Source of the DNA: Nitrospinales bacterium
Lineage (GTDB): Bacteria; Nitrospinota_A; UBA7883; JACRGQ01
Direction: 5' to 3'
Assembly (NCBI GenBank): GCA_023248495.1
Contig: JAHFEK010000009.1
Span: 17,807 to 61,146 of the forward strand
DNA: 43,340 nucleotides
In this document: in pieces, positions 27,498-35,257 of the stretch
How positions within the stretch are numbered: the first letter of the stretch is position 1
Layout of the letters: every line of letters begins with the position of its first letter
The notes under the pieces: generated by a model
The model's database searches: none
Told to the model about the DNA's origin: nothing
Seen by the model: the letters and a program-made list of their open reading frames with translations, nothing else
Made by a program: the position numbers and the translations under genes

Positions 27498-28861
27498 AGC
27501 AAGACACCCTCAATTCCATGATGGTTCGCTTGATCCTCACCACGGGGATATTGCTGTTATTTACATGGAACGCGAACGCCGGGGAAGCGGTGACCATGAG
27601 GAGCATGGGACAGATGCAAGGGGTTATCGAGGCGGGGGAAAAGAACGTTGTTCTCCTTACATTGGGAGACCGGGTAAAGTTGAAATTAAAAGATCCCGAA
27701 GCGGTGATGCCCGGGGACCGGATGGATATTTATGAATCTTTGAAAAGCGGCATGACGGATAATGGCGGCGATGAATTGCTTGCCTGGGCCGGGCGATTGG
27801 TAATCATCGCCACTGACGGGGGGATCGTCTTAGGCGCGTTGGAGGCTGTCAATAAAGAGATTTTCGCCGGGAGCTATTTGGCTCACACACTGACGGATGA
27901 GCGGCGCCGGAACCGGTATTTCACGCTGATGCGTATGATGGCCGCCTCGAAGGCCGATCCCGCGCGCGGTTTCATAACCGTGGCGTTGCCCGATATTACT
28001 GACGCTATGGGCAACGAAACCCGTCTCTCGGAAGCCGCCTATGTTCAGTTGCGTGAAGCCCTCTGCGGACGACCGCAATTCCATTGTGTGGAAAGAGGCG
28101 CGTTGCGTGCGATGATGAACGAATATGACGTGAGAACCGGCGCTTCCGCGGGAGGGTTGGTGCGCGGCAAGGCCGCGGCGCGGTTTGATGCGGATTGGTT
28201 CGTTACCGGGCGGCTTGCCTCCGTGGAGGCATCGAACAACGCCGCGCGGGCCGATGTCAACGACGCATCCCTTCTTCTTACTGTAACCGCGTATGACTTG
28301 CGAAATTCCGCGAAGTTTATAACCTCAGCCTATCCTTTGGCTGCCGGTGAGTATGGCGTTGCCGATGGGGCTCAAAATGACGTGTTGGTGGCATACCAGG
28401 CCACACGTCATGCGTATATTAAAATAGCTGTTGACGATGGCATGATACTTTCGGGCCGAAGGGTGGATAATCTGTTTTTGGCGCCTCTGGACGAATATGT
28501 GGATATGGAATACCGCCGTTATATCGGCAACGGCCTGGACGGCCGGGTTGTAATGGGAAACATTGAGCTGGTATTGGATGGCAAGCCCCTGCGGCGGGGA
28601 GCCGATGGGGTGTATTATGATGACATAATAAGCGCGGGTGATCATATTTTGCGCGTTATGGCCATTCCAAGTCTTGCGGGGCGGGGGCAACCGCCAATTG
28701 GTAAACGGCTGGATAGAAGCGTGGAGTTGGTTATTGCGCCGAACACCGCTATTATGAGCCAAGTGGTCGTCGGCGTTATTGACAGGCAGGGCCTGATAGC
28801 GGTTGACACACAAGCGATGAAAGAACATCCATTCGAAGGAGCTATTGCTGATGGCAGATAA
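27494..28861 (+). CDS. Exported protein with CsgG/FlgO/LpoB-like domain
   Basis: A 455-residue secreted protein. I set the start at ATG 27494, which overlaps the 55-residue gene and gives a clean signal peptide cut after NANA. An upstream in-frame start at 27401 would add a non-signal extension. Residues about 155-270 (FITVALPDITDAMGNETRLSEAAYVQLREAL..., FVTGRLAS, LTVTAYDL) have the alternating strand-helix pattern of CsgG/FlgO/LpoB-type domains, which build or anchor outer-membrane assemblies. The other parts are not recognised. Its place directly behind the secretin suggests a pilotin- or secretin-stabilising role, but this is inference. Confidence 0.6.
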   Translation: MKQDTLNSMMVRLILTTGILLLFTWNANAGEAVTMRSMGQMQGVIEAGEKNVVLLTLGDRVKLKLKDPEAVMPGDRMDIYESLKSGMTDNGGDELLAWAGRLVIIATDGGIVLGALEAVNKEIFAGSYLAHTLTDERRRNRYFTLMRMMAASKADPARGFITVALPDITDAMGNETRLSEAAYVQLREALCGRPQFHCVERGALRAMMNEYDVRTGASAGGLVRGKAAARFDADWFVTGRLASVEASNNAARADVNDASLLLTVTAYDLRNSAKFITSAYPLAAGEYGVADGAQNDVLVAYQATRHAYIKIAVDDGMILSGRRVDNLFLAPLDEYVDMEYRRYIGNGLDGRVVMGNIELVLDGKPLRRGADGVYYDDIISAGDHILRVMAIPSLAGRGQPPIGKRLDRSVELVIAPNTAIMSQVVVGVIDRQGLIAVDTQAMKEHPFEGAIADGR

Positions 28862-29606
28862 AAACGACGCTCCGCGGCGAGCGTCGCCAGAAGCGGCTCG
28901 GAGCACGGGTGATGGTTCTCCGTTTTCCATGCCGCTGGAAAAGGGGATGGATATATTGGCCGAGCCATCCCTGATAAATGCGCCGGGGGAAAAGACTTCG
29001 GCGGGGATCCCTGAAGAGGCGGAACGTGAAAAAGTTTCGCGGGAGCCTTCGCCGTCAGCCAAAGCCAACCCCAGCGTGGTGGCTCATTATCATGGCCCCC
29101 GATTTTTAACCTTTTTGCTGCTTATGTTTCTTTTTCCTTTTCTCTTCAATCTCGGTTCGGAGCTGTATTTGTTGGCCCGCACCGCCGTAATGGCCCAAAT
29201 GGCCGGTTTACAGCCTTCCGCCGCGCCTCCGCCTCATCCGTCATCAGGTAAGAGCGATGCCGACAAAATGATCGACAGTCTCGCGATGGTAATTGCCAAT
29301 CAGGAGAAATTGTTACGCGATGCCGGGCAACGGATTGTGATTATCCATCCAGGTTACACCGGCCTTTCTTCGTATGATGAGGAAAAAAACAAAGTTAAAG
29401 AACTGGTTGGCATCGATCTGGACGATCCGGTTACAGGTTCGGAAAAATTCGGCAAGATTAAATCCGCTGAAATATTAAGCGCTGTCATCAGCTCGTTCGA
29501 TCATATATTACTTAATGCTGCCCAGAACAATACCTCTGAATTTAGGGTAAAAAATGCCTTGGAAGCAAAAAAACAGGCTCTTAAACGGTTACAGGAAATC
29601 CGGTAA
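28851..29606 (+). CDS. Single-pass membrane protein of unknown function, end of pilus cluster
   Basis: A 251-residue protein with a long Pro/Glu/Ser-rich cytoplasmic start (about 80 residues), one membrane segment (residues about 83-105, FLTFLLLMFLFPFLFNLG) and a mostly helical C-terminal part (residues 130-251). No family is recognised. I prefer ATG 28851 because AAGGAG ends nine bases before it; an in-frame TTG at 28845 sits too near that site. It overlaps the upstream gene by 11 bases and is the last gene of the cluster. Confidence 0.6.
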   Translation: MADKNDAPRRASPEAARSTGDGSPFSMPLEKGMDILAEPSLINAPGEKTSAGIPEEAEREKVSREPSPSAKANPSVVAHYHGPRFLTFLLLMFLFPFLFNLGSELYLLARTAVMAQMAGLQPSAAPPPHPSSGKSDADKMIDSLAMVIANQEKLLRDAGQRIVIIHPGYTGLSSYDEEKNKVKELVGIDLDDPVTGSEKFGKIKSAEILSAVISSFDHILLNAAQNNTSEFRVKNALEAKKQALKRLQEIR

Positions 29607-29740
29607 ATGCGCATGTGTAATATATACAATGGGATGCGTGGTGCATTTGTGCGATTGAATGAATCATGTAACCTTTTCAATATTCATACGTCTAGATGGG
29701 TAATAGTTTGACCCTTGTTAACAATTTGGAGGATACTTGC

Positions 29741-29947
29741 ATGAACACTTTTTCTAAAACTCTCGTAGCCCTGATGGTTGTCTCGATGGTTGTTGCCAGC
29801 GGTTCCGCGTTCGCCGGCGAAAAGAAACACAAGAAGCACGAAGCTAAAGCCGAAGAAAAGGCCGCAGCTCCGAAGGAAGAGAAAAAGGCTGAAGAAGCGA
29901 AGCCCGCAGCAGCTCCCGCGGCAGCCCCGGCAGCCAAAGGCAAGTAA
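29741..29947 (+). CDS. Small exported Lys/Ala/Glu-rich protein
   Basis: A 68-residue product with a classic signal peptide cut after SAFA. The mature 43 residues are almost only Lys, Ala, Glu and Pro (KKHKKHEAKAEEKAAAPKE and an AAPAA tail), so it is low-complexity and very basic/acidic mixed. GGAGGA seven bases before ATG 29741 gives a strong ribosome binding site. A strong terminator follows 23 bases after the stop, so it is a single-gene unit. Similar short KEAP-rich exported proteins are common in Gram-negative genomes but mostly unnamed. Function unknown. Confidence 0.7.
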   Translation: MNTFSKTLVALMVVSMVVASGSAFAGEKKHKKHEAKAEEKAAAPKEEKKAEEAKPAAAPAAAPAAKGK

Positions 29948-29970
29948 GCTCCCGCTTATTTCGCATTTAA

Positions 29971-30028
29971 AAGCGGACGCTCTTTCACTTGCCCGGACAG
30001 GGCATGTTGAAGGCGTCCGCTTTTTTTA
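29971..30028 (+). terminator. Strong rho-independent terminator after the KAE-rich gene
   Basis: AAGCGGACGC (29971-29980) pairs fully with GCGTCCGCTT (30013-30022), with a nested TGCCC/GGGCA hairpin in the loop, and the stem runs into a T-tract (30021-30027). This is the clearest terminator in the window. Confidence 0.9.
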
Positions 30029-30107
30029 TTTTCAATAATTACCCATTTGATATTTCCTTCCACGTAACCTTTAATACAGCCAATACGTCTTTCATGAAAG
30101 GGATAAC

Positions 30108-30593
30108 ATGCGACCGATTGTAGTTGCTCTTTTTCTGGGCGGGTTTTTGATAACCGGACTGGGTGGATTGGTTCCGTGTGCTGTATGGGCTGAAGGGCCG
30201 GTTACCGCCGCTAAGCCAGCGGCCGCAGTTCGTCATAAAGAACCGACTGCCGCGCTCTATTTTGGCGGTCGATTGGCGCGTGTTGGATTGGGCAAGGAGC
30301 AGAAAGAAAAGATTCGCGCCATATTGTTGGCGCATGAAGTGGCGTTGGCGGAAACCAGCGCGCGATATATAGAAAAACGCCGCCAGTTGCGAACGCTGAT
30401 TGACGATTCCGGCGCGACTGATGATTCCATCATAGGGGTTGCGGAAGAAATCGGTCAGATCGAGGGGGCGCTGGCTGTAGAGCGGAACAGGGTGTTGAAA
30501 GAAGTTATGGGCCTGCTGACACCGGAGCAGGCAGCGAAGTTTAAAAAAGGACGTTTGTCTGGTAAACGGCAGGAAGGCGGGCAACCCCGATAG
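30108..30593 (+). CDS. Spy/CpxP-like periplasmic LTxxQ protein
   Basis: A 161-residue exported protein with an N-terminal signal peptide and a mostly helical mature part. The C-terminal LTPEQAAKFKK is the LTxxQ signature of the CpxP/Spy/ZraP family; the preceding helices (VALAETSARYIEKRRQLRTL) fit this family. Such proteins act as periplasmic chaperones or metal-stress sensors. The ATG at 30108 has AAAGGGAT upstream. It lies 26 bases before the sigma factor gene, so it probably belongs to the same unit. Two further genes in this unit encode a small membrane protein and a second protein of this type. Confidence 0.75.
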   Translation: MRPIVVALFLGGFLITGLGGLVPCAVWAEGPVTAAKPAAAVRHKEPTAALYFGGRLARVGLGKEQKEKIRAILLAHEVALAETSARYIEKRRQLRTLIDDSGATDDSIIGVAEEIGQIEGALAVERNRVLKEVMGLLTPEQAAKFKKGRLSGKRQEGGQPR

Positions 30594-30619
30594 TGCGGCG
30601 GATGGCGGGGGTGTAATAA

Positions 30620-31183
30620 ATGGATTCCGCCGGCGCGGGTATCCCGGATGAGCGGCTGGTAGACCAGGTACGCGCGGGGGATGACGCGGCGTTTGAAGAG
30701 CTGATTCGCCGTCATAAACACAAGGTTTTTGGCATGGCGTCCCGGATTGCCCGTGACCCTTTGGAGCTTGAGGAGATTGCCCAGGAGGTCTTTGTAAAGG
30801 CCTATGAAAATCTGGCGCGCTATCGCGGCGATGCGCCGTTTGGGCACTGGTTGGCGCGTATCGCAACCAACACCTGCCATGACTATTTGCGCAAGAGAAA
30901 GCAGCGGCGGGCTGAAGTGTCCGTTGATTTGTACGAGTGGACGCTGGAGGCACCGGCGGAATTGCACGGGGCCGAGCCGGAAGAGTTGGCTGCTTTGGCG
31001 CGCGCGATGGAACGGTTACGCCCTGACGATCGGCTGGTGCTGACACTGTTGGAACTGGAAGAAAAAAGCGTTAAGGAAACGGCGTATATTATGGAAATAA
31101 GCGAAGGAAACGTCAAAGTACGCGCCCATCGCGCACGCAAGACGCTTAAGGAACTGGTTGAGAAGGAGCTGAAACATGAATGA
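30620..31183 (+). CDS. ECF-type RNA polymerase sigma factor
   Basis: A 187-residue sigma-70 family factor with only regions 2 and 4, as in group 4 (ECF). Region 2 shows AFEELIRRHKHKVFGMASRI, EEIAQEVFVKAYENL and HWLARIATNTCHDYLRKRKQ; region 4 shows LRPDDRLVLTLLELEEKSVKETAYIM and the recognition helix VKVRAHRARKTLKEL. It would direct RNA polymerase to a stress regulon. It overlaps the next small gene by 8 bases, which suggests sigma/anti-sigma coupling. Confidence 0.93.
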   Translation: MDSAGAGIPDERLVDQVRAGDDAAFEELIRRHKHKVFGMASRIARDPLELEEIAQEVFVKAYENLARYRGDAPFGHWLARIATNTCHDYLRKRKQRRAEVSVDLYEWTLEAPAELHGAEPEELAALARAMERLRPDDRLVLTLLELEEKSVKETAYIMEISEGNVKVRAHRARKTLKELVEKELKHE

Positions 31184-31472
31184 CATGAAGCTGGAGAGCC
31201 TTTTAGGGGCGTTGAGGGGCAAAGTGGTGAATACCGCGCGCATTGAGCACGGTTTTGAAACGAGGATGATGGCCACGTTGCGTCAGCGGCAGGCCCAAGA
31301 GCCAGCGGTGTTTTTTATGGCATGGAAACTTGCTCCGATGTTCCTGGCGTTGCTTTTTGTTATGGGTGGATGGGTATATACCGTTGCCAGCCCGCAGGGA
31401 GCCGTTCATTTCTCCGCTGTCGGCGCGCGCCATGAAGAGGTTCAAATGGTTCGCTATATGACGGGTGATTGA
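31176..31472 (+). CDS. Small single-pass membrane protein, putative anti-sigma factor
   Basis: A 98-residue protein with a short N-terminal cytoplasmic part (about 45 residues), one membrane segment (about 49-70) and a short outer tail. There is no zinc-binding HxxxCxxC anti-sigma motif. Its overlap with the ECF sigma gene and its topology match a CnrY-like anti-sigma factor, which holds the sigma factor at the membrane. This function is inferred from position and shape. Confidence 0.6.
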   Translation: MNDMKLESLLGALRGKVVNTARIEHGFETRMMATLRQRQAQEPAVFFMAWKLAPMFLALLFVMGGWVYTVASPQGAVHFSAVGARHEEVQMVRYMTGD

Positions 31473-31474
31473 TA

Positions 31475-31879
31475 GTGACCGCAAAGATGAAGGGGATCGC
31501 CGGGGTGTTGGTGATTTTTCTTGCCGGTACCGCCAGCGGATATATCGGTGCGCGGCATGTGTATAAAGAGCGGCTGGAGGGTTTCATGCGTGGCAATCCC
31601 GAAGCGTTCCATGAAGTTATCGTGCGCAGATTGAACAGACAACTGAATCTCAACGCCGGTCAGGTATCCAACCTGCGCGAAATATTACAGCAGTCCCATG
31701 ACGAGGTCGCCGCCGCGCGCGAAGACCTTTCCCCGGAGATACAGGAAATCCTTGAAGAGACAAAGACCCGCGTGGAGGCGATACTGACGCCGCCCCAGGT
31801 CGCGGCGTTTAGGCAATTGACTGAAAAGGAACATAACGCATCAGGCTCCGCTGGAAACGCCTCCACAGCCGCCCGCTAA
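31475..31879 (+). CDS. CnrX/Spy-like membrane-anchored periplasmic sensor
   Basis: A 134-residue protein with an N-terminal membrane segment (AGVLVIFLAGTASGYIGA) and a helical periplasmic domain of the heavy-metal-resistance/CpxP type (LNLNAGQVSNLREILQQSHDE, then ILTPPQVAAFRQL, an LTxxQ-like motif). CnrX in Cupriavidus senses metal with this fold and controls CnrY-CnrH. No metal-ligand pattern is convincing here. I chose GTG 31475; TTG 31469 and ATG 31487 are alternatives and the start is uncertain. It begins just after the small membrane protein gene. Confidence 0.65.
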   Translation: MTAKMKGIAGVLVIFLAGTASGYIGARHVYKERLEGFMRGNPEAFHEVIVRRLNRQLNLNAGQVSNLREILQQSHDEVAAAREDLSPEIQEILEETKTRVEAILTPPQVAAFRQLTEKEHNASGSAGNASTAAR

Positions 31880-31944
31880 CTTCGAACCGGATAATATCTT
31901 TTCGTTTGTTTTTGGATAATTGCGCGAGCGTTCGGTATCCGCGT

Positions 31945-32403
31945 CTATTTGGCGTGCAGGTTGCCTGATTGAAGCGCATCCTGAATAAACTCAAACGCAG
32001 CATCCAGGTTTTGTTTCGCTTTGTCGGAAAGGTATTCGCCAAAGCGGTCGAACTCATACCCCCTCATTCCCAGAATGTACCCTTTCGCGCGGGCATTAAA
32101 AATGGTTTTCGCAAAAAAGAGGATCGTTTCGGGAGAGAAACTGTGGCTGGTAAATGCTTCTTTGGGGGTGGGGTGTATCTCCCGAAAAAAGTAGGGGGCA
32201 TCCCCCTCGACGGTGGAATCGGCAAAAATCACGGCATCGTATTTTGCGATTTCGTGCGCATGTTCAACCACGAGTTGATAGTCCGCCTCGACCGACAGCC
32301 CTTGCATGGAGAGCGCTTCAAGTTTGAAGGCAAGCGCGGGTCCCAAGCCGTCGTCGAGGCGTCCCGGATTCCCATAGCCGATCAGAAGGACTGTATTGGG
32401 CAT
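31945..32403 (-). CDS. hoxW: Hydrogenase maturation protease (HoxW type)
   Basis: A 152-residue protein of the HyaD/HybD/HoxW family, which trims the C-terminus of the hydrogenase large subunit after nickel insertion. It has LLIGYGNPGRLDDGLGP at the N-terminus and the later VIFADSTVEGD and TSHSFSPE segments, giving Asp and His residues for nickel sensing. It lies 42 bases behind hoxH on the same strand and so is in the hox operon. The hyp genes for nickel-site assembly are not in the window. Confidence 0.88.
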   Translation of the reverse strand: MPNTVLLIGYGNPGRLDDGLGPALAFKLEALSMQGLSVEADYQLVVEHAHEIAKYDAVIFADSTVEGDAPYFFREIHPTPKEAFTSHSFSPETILFFAKTIFNARAKGYILGMRGYEFDRFGEYLSDKAKQNLDAAFEFIQDALQSGNLHAK

Positions 32404-32445
32404 GGAATTATGCTCGAGGGAATGGAATCCAAGATGTCACTGTGG

Positions 32446-33885
32446 TTAAACATGTTGGCCTTTCCGATCCACCAAGCTCCCCTCGACATCGTACATTTCG
32501 ATGACGAGCGGCATTTTTCCCAATGCGTGGGTTGCGCAGGAGAGACAGGGGTCATAGGCCCGTACCGCGACTTCAACGTGGTTTAGCATCCCCTCGGTGA
32601 TTTTCGGTTTTCCGGAAATATGATCCTGGGCGACCTTTCTAACAGCGCGGTTCATTGCCTCGTTATTGTTCGTTGTGGAAACGATGAGGTTGCAAAAAGT
32701 AACCAGGTCGTTTTCATCGACTTTGTAATGGTGGAAGAGGGTGCCGCGCGGCGCTTCAATCAGCCCGATTCCATCCTCCGCGCGTTGGCCCCGTACCACA
32801 AGGTCGGTTCCTTGCAGATCCGGATCGTTGAGCAGTTTCTCGATGTTTTCCACGCAGTGCAGCACCTCTATCATGCGTGCCCAGTGATACGCGAGTGTCA
32901 TATGGTTCGGCGCGCCGTGGGTAAGGGCTTTGAACTCCAGCAACGCTTTTCCCGCCTCCGGCGTATCGATAAATCCGCAGGTGTTCAGGCGCGATAACGG
33001 CCCCACGCGGTACCATCCGTCAATGTGCCCGCGCGCCTTGATAAACGGGAATTTCATGTACGACCAAGGCCGTACCTCTTCCATCAGGTAATCATTAAAC
33101 CGCCGGTAATCAACCTGGTCGAAAATGATGTTTCCCCCGGCGTCGATTGCCCGCAGGTTTCCGTGGTAAAGATCCAGCGCACCGTCATCCCGGACGAGTG
33201 AGAGGTGGCTGGAATTGAACGTCGCAAATGATTCCACGGCCTTAATATTATCAATCGAATATTTTTTTGCTATATCCAGCGCGCCACGCGCCCATTTCTT
33301 CATTTGATCGATATCGCGGAGAAAGAAGTCCCGTTCTTCGAGGGAAAGGTTTTTGTTGACCCCGCCGGGTATGGCGCCGGTGCCATGGATTTTTTTTCCC
33401 GCGGTGGCCCGAATGATCTCCTGTCCGAATTTGCGCATCATGACCGCCTGCACTGCCAAATCGGGCATTTTTTCAATGATGCCAAATACATTGCGCGATT
33501 CCCTCTCGGAGCCAAAACCAAACAGCAGGTCGGGGGAGGCTAAATGGAAGAAATGAAGCACATGGCTTTGCATGATCTGTCCGTAATGCATTAACCGCCG
33601 CATTTTTTCCGCCGTCGGGGTCAGCTGCTTTGCGCCGACTATCAAGTCCATGGCTTTCGACGCGGCAAGATGGTGGCTTACCGGGCAGATGCCGCACAGC
33701 CGTTGGACTATGACCGGGATTTCCCAGAAGGGACGCCCGTGAATAAAGCGTTCGAATCCGCGGAATTCGACAACATGAAGCCTGGCCTCGCGCACATTGT
33801 TCTGGTCGTCAAGGTGGATGGTCACCTTGCCGTGCCCTTCGACGCGCGTTATCGGGTCGATTTCAATAACTCTGGTTTTAGACAT
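32446..33885 (-). CDS. hoxH: NAD-reducing [NiFe] hydrogenase, large subunit HoxH
   Basis: A 479-residue large subunit that carries the NiFe(CN)2CO site. The four nickel cysteines are Cys64 and Cys67 in RLCGICPVSHH and Cys447 and Cys450 in DPCLSCATH. The start has ITRVEGHGKVTI. The maturation protease would cut after His453, releasing a 26-residue tail that begins ALGKMPL. Sequence and gene order (hoxF-U-Y-H-W) point to the group 3d bidirectional NAD-linked type. The start ATG is 33885. Confidence 0.96.
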   Translation of the reverse strand: MSKTRVIEIDPITRVEGHGKVTIHLDDQNNVREARLHVVEFRGFERFIHGRPFWEIPVIVQRLCGICPVSHHLAASKAMDLIVGAKQLTPTAEKMRRLMHYGQIMQSHVLHFFHLASPDLLFGFGSERESRNVFGIIEKMPDLAVQAVMMRKFGQEIIRATAGKKIHGTGAIPGGVNKNLSLEERDFFLRDIDQMKKWARGALDIAKKYSIDNIKAVESFATFNSSHLSLVRDDGALDLYHGNLRAIDAGGNIIFDQVDYRRFNDYLMEEVRPWSYMKFPFIKARGHIDGWYRVGPLSRLNTCGFIDTPEAGKALLEFKALTHGAPNHMTLAYHWARMIEVLHCVENIEKLLNDPDLQGTDLVVRGQRAEDGIGLIEAPRGTLFHHYKVDENDLVTFCNLIVSTTNNNEAMNRAVRKVAQDHISGKPKITEGMLNHVEVAVRAYDPCLSCATHALGKMPLVIEMYDVEGSLVDRKGQHV

Positions 33886-33909
33886 TATTCGTTCCCCACT
33901 TGTGCAATC

Positions 33910-34464
33910 CTAATCGAAGCGGATTATTTCGCCGGGTAAATCCGAGGGTTTCCCATTCAAAAGGGCGGTTAGCGTTTGCCACAATACATCGCCCGAAGGG
34001 GGGCATCCCGGGATCAGGTAATCCATTTTGACCACCTCGGGGCACGTGTAAACCTTATCCAGAATTAACGGCAGCGCGGGGTCATTCGGAATATCGTTCG
34101 TCGGGTTATAAACATAGGGGCTGTTAAAATACGCGGTCTCCAGACATTCCCGCAACGGGTCGCTTGAATGCATGATGGCATTCCGCATGACCGGCAATCC
34201 CCCCATCACGGCGCATTGGCCGACACCCACCAGCACATCGCAGTTTTTGCGGAACTCCCGCAGGGTATGGACATTTTCCTCATTACAGCAACCGCCCTCA
34301 ACCAGTCCGATGTCGCACCGCATTTTGAACTTTTTTAAGTCGTTAACCGGGCTTCGATCAAACTCCACCAGCTTTACCAATTCCAGGATACGCTCATCAA
34401 TATCCAGCAGGGACATGTGACAACCGAAGCATCCCGCCAAAGAAACAGTCGCAACCCTTTTCAT
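33910..34464 (-). CDS. hoxY: NAD-reducing [NiFe] hydrogenase, small subunit HoxY
   Basis: A 184-residue small subunit that holds a 4Fe-4S cluster next to the NiFe site. The cysteine-rich motifs are CFGCHMSLLD (Cys12, Cys15), EGGCCNEEN, GQCAVMGG (Cys84) and PGCPPSG (Cys154), so all four ligands can be supplied. I start at ATG 34464 because GGGGAG lies nine bases upstream; an ATG at 34473 would touch that site. The frame stays open far upstream only because it runs over hoxU out of frame. The hoxH gene follows after 24 bases. Confidence 0.94.
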   Translation of the reverse strand: MKRVATVSLAGCFGCHMSLLDIDERILELVKLVEFDRSPVNDLKKFKMRCDIGLVEGGCCNEENVHTLREFRKNCDVLVGVGQCAVMGGLPVMRNAIMHSSDPLRECLETAYFNSPYVYNPTNDIPNDPALPLILDKVYTCPEVVKMDYLIPGCPPSGDVLWQTLTALLNGKPSDLPGEIIRFD

Positions 34465-34483
34465 ATTCCACATCTCCCCGGCA

Positions 34484-35191
34484 TCAGGAGTCCTTTTCCT
34501 TCGTCCCGATTGGATGCAAATCAAACTTGCGTTGCCCGATCGCGTCGAAGAATCCGCGCCGTTTTTGAATAATGCACCCGACCGGGCACGTGCCCAGCGC
34601 CACGGCTTTGTCGTCGATGTGGACGTCCGTGTGCGCCAAATCTTTCCCGTCGACGCCGACCTGCTTGTTAATGCCGCGGCCGATGTAGCCGAACACATTC
34701 TTATGATCCAATTGCCGCGAGGCGCGGATGCAGCGTCCGCATCGGATACAACGGTTTGTATCCAGCATGATGTCCGGGTGGGAAGCATCCACCGGGCGGA
34801 CAGGCTGGAGATAGGGGTACTTGTCAGGCTGCAAAATGCCGAGCCGGTACGCCAGGGCCTGCAATTCGCATCGGCCGCTGGCCTCGCAACACGGGCAGAG
34901 GTGGTTTCCTTCGTGAAATAACATGCGGACGAGGTCGCGCCGGAAGTTCCTGATTTCCATCGTTTCGTTTTCCACCTCAATCCCGTCGGCGATTGGCTGG
35001 GTGCAAGAGGCCGCGGTTCTGCCGTTCACTTTCACCGTGCACACCCGGCAGCTTCCCTGTGGATCGAGCCCTTCGACGTCGCAAAGGCGCGGGATATAAA
35101 TCCCGGCTTTATCGGCGGCTTCCATAATCGTTTGCCCCGATGTTCCCCGTATTTCGACGCCGTCGATTTTGAAAACAACAGTTTTACTCAC
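34484..35191 (-). CDS. hoxU: NAD-reducing hydrogenase diaphorase subunit HoxU
   Basis: A 235-residue iron-sulfur protein homologous to the N-terminal part of NuoG. It has a 2Fe-2S ferredoxin domain (LCDVEGLDPQGSCRVCTVKV, then SC), the NHLCPCCEASGRCELQ cluster site and a 4Fe-4S pair (NRCIRCGRCIRAS, then GTCPVGC). It passes electrons between HoxF and the hydrogenase half. The ATG at 35191 is preceded by CAGGAGGAATTC. The gap to hoxF is 66 bases. Confidence 0.95.
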   Translation of the reverse strand: MSKTVVFKIDGVEIRGTSGQTIMEAADKAGIYIPRLCDVEGLDPQGSCRVCTVKVNGRTAASCTQPIADGIEVENETMEIRNFRRDLVRMLFHEGNHLCPCCEASGRCELQALAYRLGILQPDKYPYLQPVRPVDASHPDIMLDTNRCIRCGRCIRASRQLDHKNVFGYIGRGINKQVGVDGKDLAHTDVHIDDKAVALGTCPVGCIIQKRRGFFDAIGQRKFDLHPIGTKEKDS

Positions 35192-35257
35192 GAATTCCTC
35201 CTGCTGACAGGAAGACCAATGCCGTGCCGGACGGCAACTATCCCGGCTGTCCTTGCA

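Noticed and set aside
34465-34980. N-terminal extension of hoxY
   Set aside because: It lies over hoxU in another frame and is Ser/Thr/Arg-rich noise; HoxY starts at 34464 with a good ribosome binding site.
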